Below, in pieces: positions 60,962 through 64,000 of a DNA stretch of 64,000 nucleotides. The DNA lies in contig CALPMT020000002.1 in assembly GCA_943324745.2 (NCBI GenBank), forward strand, positions 116,993-180,992, written 5' to 3'. Origin of the DNA: Chitinophaga pinensis. GTDB lineage: Bacteria; Bacteroidota; Bacteroidia; Flavobacteriales_D; Crocinitomicaceae. Numbering within the stretch: the first letter of the stretch is position 1; the number at the start of each line of letters is the position of its first letter. The position numbers and the translations under genes were made by a program. The notes under the pieces are model-generated. The model worked only from the letters and a program-made list of their open reading frames with translations. It was not told the DNA's origin and made no database searches.

Positions 60962-61801
60962 TTATATTTTAACAAACATGGTTGGTTTTAAAGGTTTTAA
61001 AGGAACATCAATTCCTGAAATTGATTCAGAATGTCCTAAGAAAAAATAACCACCTGGTTTTAAATGCATGCATAGTTTATTAATGACTTTTTCTTGCGTT
61101 TCACGATCAAAATAAATTAATACATTTCTACAAAAAATAATATCGAAATCCTTTGGTACGTTGTAAGAAGGATCCATTAAGTTCAAACGTTGGAACCGAG
61201 TTTTTGCACGTAAATGTGGCACAATACGCACCATAGGATTTTCTTGATCTTTGCTACGAAGTAGGTATTTTTTTTTCTGCGCTAATGGAATTACATCCAC
61301 ACGATCCATTGGGTATATACCCATTTTAGCTTTCTCTAAAATACGCGAAGATATATCGGTACCTAAAATTTCAAAGTCAATTTTTCGATTGGCTTCGATA
61401 AACTCACTCATAACAATGGCGATCGTATATGCTTCTTCACCAGAAGAACTAGCAGAACTCCAAATCTTCATCGGTTGACGAGATTCACTTGCTAAAAAAT
61501 CAGGCAATATAACGTCTTTCATAAAATCAAAATGTGCAGATTCTCGGTAGAAATCTGTTTTGTTAGTAGAGACTAAGTCAATCATGTTAACAATCTCACT
61601 TTCACTAGCCTCTCCGGACAATACATATTTAGTATAATCTGCATAGGACTTTATACCATTAATCTTTAACCGAGAGACCAAACGAGATTGCAACATTATC
61701 TTTTTAGAAATAGGTAATTTAATCCCATAATTCACGTAAATAAAATTGCTCAATTTGGTGAAATCCGCATCATTTAATGGAGCTATTTGATTATCAGACA
61801 T
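60962..61801 (-). CDS. cheR: Chemotaxis protein methyltransferase CheR
   Basis: The 279-residue SAM-dependent enzyme methylates receptor glutamates. An N-terminal helical domain (MSDNQIAPLNDADFTKLSNF) is followed by the methyltransferase core, IWSSASSSGEEAYTIAI (SAM-binding), FEILGTDIS, FDIIFCRNVLIYF and LGHSESI. Length is canonical. It is next to the MCP gene (42-bp gap) and supplies the counterpart of the CheB esterase. Confidence 0.96.
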   Translation of the reverse strand: MSDNQIAPLNDADFTKLSNFIYVNYGIKLPISKKIMLQSRLVSRLKINGIKSYADYTKYVLSGEASESEIVNMIDLVSTNKTDFYRESAHFDFMKDVILPDFLASESRQPMKIWSSASSSGEEAYTIAIVMSEFIEANRKIDFEILGTDISSRILEKAKMGIYPMDRVDVIPLAQKKKYLLRSKDQENPMVRIVPHLRAKTRFQRLNLMDPSYNVPKDFDIIFCRNVLIYFDRETQEKVINKLCMHLKPGGYFFLGHSESISGIDVPLKPLKPTMFVKI

Positions 61802-61843
61802 ATAATATTTGTGTTATAAAAATTCTTTTTGTAGTTAGTGTAT

Positions 61844-64000
61844 TTAAAAATCAATAAATGCATCGTCCATATCATCTTTACTACCGAGATGAATATTTAC
61901 ACCTTTACTTGGTGTTTTTGTAGGAGAAATAATCGGTTTAGTAGGATTCGAACTTTGTTTATTTACCATTTTATTTTCAGAAACTTTAGCAGATTTTGGC
62001 GTTTCTAAATGCACGTATCCATCAATTTTAAAAAAGGAAACAGCTTCTTTTAGTACCTCAGCCTGATTATTTAATTCCTCAGCACTTGCAGCCATTTCTT
62101 CAGCTGTAGAAGCATTTTCTTGTACTACCACATTTAAATTTTGAATCGCATTATTTATTTGTTCTGCTCCTGCGCTTTGCTCCGAACTAGATGCGGTAAT
62201 TTCTTGAATTAAATCCGATGTTTTTTGAATGTTAGGAACAACTTCTGTCAACATTTCCCCAGATTTTAGTGCTACATCGACACTCATTCCAGAAACCTCA
62301 TCAATTTCTGTAGCCGCTGCTTGTGAACGCTCTGCTAACTTTCTAACTTCTGCTGCAACTACCGCAAATCCTCTTCCATGTTCTCCAGCTCTTGCAGCTT
62401 CTACTGCAGCGTTTAATGCTAATAGGTTTGTTTGACGCGAAATTTCCCCAATGATAGAGATTTTTGACGCGATCGTTTTCATCGATTGTACCGTTTGTAC
62501 AACAGAATCTTTGCTCAACTGAATATCTATTGCTGCTTGTACAGAAATACGTTCAGTTTGTTTCGAGTTACTTGAATTTTGTTGAATATTCGCTGTCATT
62601 TCCTCCATCGAAGAAGAAATTTCTTCCACTGAACTTGCTTGATTTGTTGCACCTGCAGACAATTCAGTAGCAGCTGCAGCAATTTGACTACTTGCAGAAA
62701 CAATATTCTCAGCATTTGCTACCACTGTCCCAATCAATTGATTAAGTGTTTCAATCGTTTCATTCAAGGATTCACCCATCACTTTTAATGCACCGGAAGA
62801 TTCTATCGAATAACGTTGCGTTAAATCTCCCTCTGCCATTGCGCCAATCACTCTACTTACCTCATGAGCTGCTTGTTTGGTTGCAATTTCTGTTTCTTTT
62901 TGAACTGTTATATCCGTAGCAATTTTCACGATTTTGATGATTCTTCCCATTTCATCTTTTACTGGAGAATAAACCGCTTGAATCCATACTTTTTTACCAC
63001 TTCTAGTAATACGCACAAATTGACCTTTCTTCACCAATCCATTTGCTAAATCTTCCCAGAACATTCCGTAGTCAGAAGAACTTACAAAACTTGATTCACA
63101 GAAAATTCGGTGGTGTTTATTTTGAATATCGGATAATGAATACTCCAAAACTTGTAAGAAATTATCATTTGCAGTCAAGATATTACCTTTCGTATCAAAC
63201 TCAATAAACGCATACGAATTATCAATTGCATTTACCACTCCTTCCGCTGCTTGTTTTTCAAACGTTTGTTCCGTACTATCATATCTTACCCCGATGTATT
63301 TTACTGGTTTCCCATTTTCACCTAAAACAGGTGCAAATACACCATCTACATAATACGGAGTTCCATCTTTCTTGCGGTTTTTTACAACCCCTCTAAAAAT
63401 TTCTCCCCTTCCAATCGTTGACCATAGTTCCTTAAATAGTTCTTTTGGCATATCTGGATGGCGTACAATATTTTGATTTGCACCTATTAATTCTTCTCGC
63501 TTATATTGCGAAACCTCACAATGTTTATCGTTTACATACGTAATATATCCTTTCAAATCTACTTCCGAAACAATACACATGATATCTACAATTTTCATAC
63601 GCGTTTCAATTTCACGTTTCAATTGTGCTGCTTCCCCATGCATTTTGGAAATTGTTTCTCCAATATTCTTTAAATGTGTATCGACTAAAGAATTAGCTTG
63701 AAATTCGAACGTATTTTGCGTATTTGATATAATTGCATGTGCAAAAGCATCTACCCGTTTCAATTCTAGATCCACCACCGTAAGTGCCTGATAACATCCA
63801 GAAAAAATAGATTTCATATCATTTCCAAGGGATACATTCGTTGCTTTCCCAAGGGATGAAATATATTTTTCTAGCGCAACAGCTTCGCGCTTACTTGTAC
63901 GATGCATTGTTATACCTGCAACTAACACTGTTAAAAAAGAAATCGCTAAAAACATAAAAAACAACAACGAATGTGTTGCTTGATTTACTAAAAAAACCTC
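61844..64000 (-). CDS. Methyl-accepting chemotaxis protein with two PAS domains (5' end outside window)
   Basis: The frame is open to the window edge, so the N-terminus is missing; at least 719 residues are visible. A membrane helix ([19 protein letters not shown]) lies near the visible start. A cytoplasmic PAS pair follows: [19 protein letters not shown] with [18 protein letters not shown], then [21 protein letters not shown] short linker precedes the MCP signalling domain ([20 protein letters not shown], then [20 protein letters not shown]). No CheR-docking pentapeptide of the NWETF type is seen at the C-terminus. It heads the visible chemosensory cluster; tandem PAS suggests redox or small-molecule sensing, which is inferred. 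Confidence 0.92.
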   Translation of the reverse strand, partial: EVFLVNQATHSLLFFMFLAISFLTVLVAGITMHRTSKREAVALEKYISSLGKATNVSLGNDMKSIFSGCYQALTVVDLELKRVDAFAHAIISNTQNTFEFQANSLVDTHLKNIGETISKMHGEAAQLKREIETRMKIVDIMCIVSEVDLKGYITYVNDKHCEVSQYKREELIGANQNIVRHPDMPKELFKELWSTIGRGEIFRGVVKNRKKDGTPYYVDGVFAPVLGENGKPVKYIGVRYDSTEQTFEKQAAEGVVNAIDNSYAFIEFDTKGNILTANDNFLQVLEYSLSDIQNKHHRIFCESSFVSSSDYGMFWEDLANGLVKKGQFVRITRSGKKVWIQAVYSPVKDEMGRIIKIVKIATDITVQKETEIATKQAAHEVSRVIGAMAEGDLTQRYSIESSGALKVMGESLNETIETLNQLIGTVVANAENIVSASSQIAAAATELSAGATNQASSVEEISSSMEEMTANIQQNSSNSKQTERISVQAAIDIQLSKDSVVQTVQSMKTIASKISIIGEISRQTNLLALNAAVEAARAGEHGRGFAVVAAEVRKLAERSQAAATEIDEVSGMSVDVALKSGEMLTEVVPNIQKTSDLIQEITASSSEQSAGAEQINNAIQNLNVVVQENASTAEEMAASAEELNNQAEVLKEAVSFFKIDGYVHLETPKSAKVSENKMVNKQSSNPTKPIISPTKTPSKGVNIHLGSKDDMDDAFIDF

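Overview
The window is AT-rich chromosomal DNA from a member of the Bacteroidota, most likely a Flavobacteriales / Crocinitomicaceae (Fluviicola-like) bacterium. The evidence is type IX secretion (T9SS) cargo with both kinds of C-terminal sorting domain, PorP/SprF and PorE-like OmpA proteins, a TraR/DksA-lspA pair, DUF3109, LETM1-related proteins, a UbiA enzyme of the geranylgeranylglycerol-phosphate type, starts without Shine-Dalgarno sequences, and promoters of the Bacteroidota form TTTG-N19/20-TAnnTTTG. The genus is an inference.

Layout. 1-2160 (minus): methionine salvage genes mtnD, mtnC and mtnA (cut by the window edge), with a UUCG-loop terminator and palindromic repeats between them. 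2229-7006 (minus): a large secreted C10 (streptopain-like) protease with five near-identical repeats, plus a lipoprotein and a small membrane protein. 7137-7210: a tRNA with anticodon CAU. 7411-12745: an accessory stretch of lipoproteins and DUF1566/FISUMP proteins, a MITE-like inverted repeat and a transposase remnant. 12973-14799 (plus): a glycosyltransferase/polysaccharide deacetylase fusion. 15038-21444 (minus): a DUF3108 protein and a complete RND efflux operon with a palindrome at its promoter. 21663-29271 (minus, except one small plus gene): an ALDH7 dehydrogenase, DUF3109, a HAD phosphatase, a beta-propeller protein, two tandem LETM1-domain proteins, lspA and a DksA-like protein. 29427-32348 (minus): a T9SS cargo protein made of Ycf48-like repeats. 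32861-39279 (plus): two STAS-like proteins with a NarL-type two-component system, then queE, a PorE-like protein and a UbiA enzyme.

39326-64000 (minus) is the most interesting part. It holds a chemosensory set (MCP, CheR, a kinase-like protein lacking the phospho-accepting His, CheD, CheB, CheY, CheC-like). A SiaA/SiaB/SiaC-type partner switch follows, then an ABCG-type transporter with a TerB-like N-terminus, then a 2218-residue SprB-like adhesin with PorP/SprF and an OmpA/TPR protein. All genes run in one direction with small gaps, apart from one 141-bp gap that holds a hairpin. This suggests a sensory module wired through serine/threonine phosphorylation to a T9SS-secreted surface adhesin, possibly for gliding or attachment. 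CheA and CheW are not in the window; they may lie beyond position 64000. No CRISPR array, rRNA gene, prophage or replication origin was seen.
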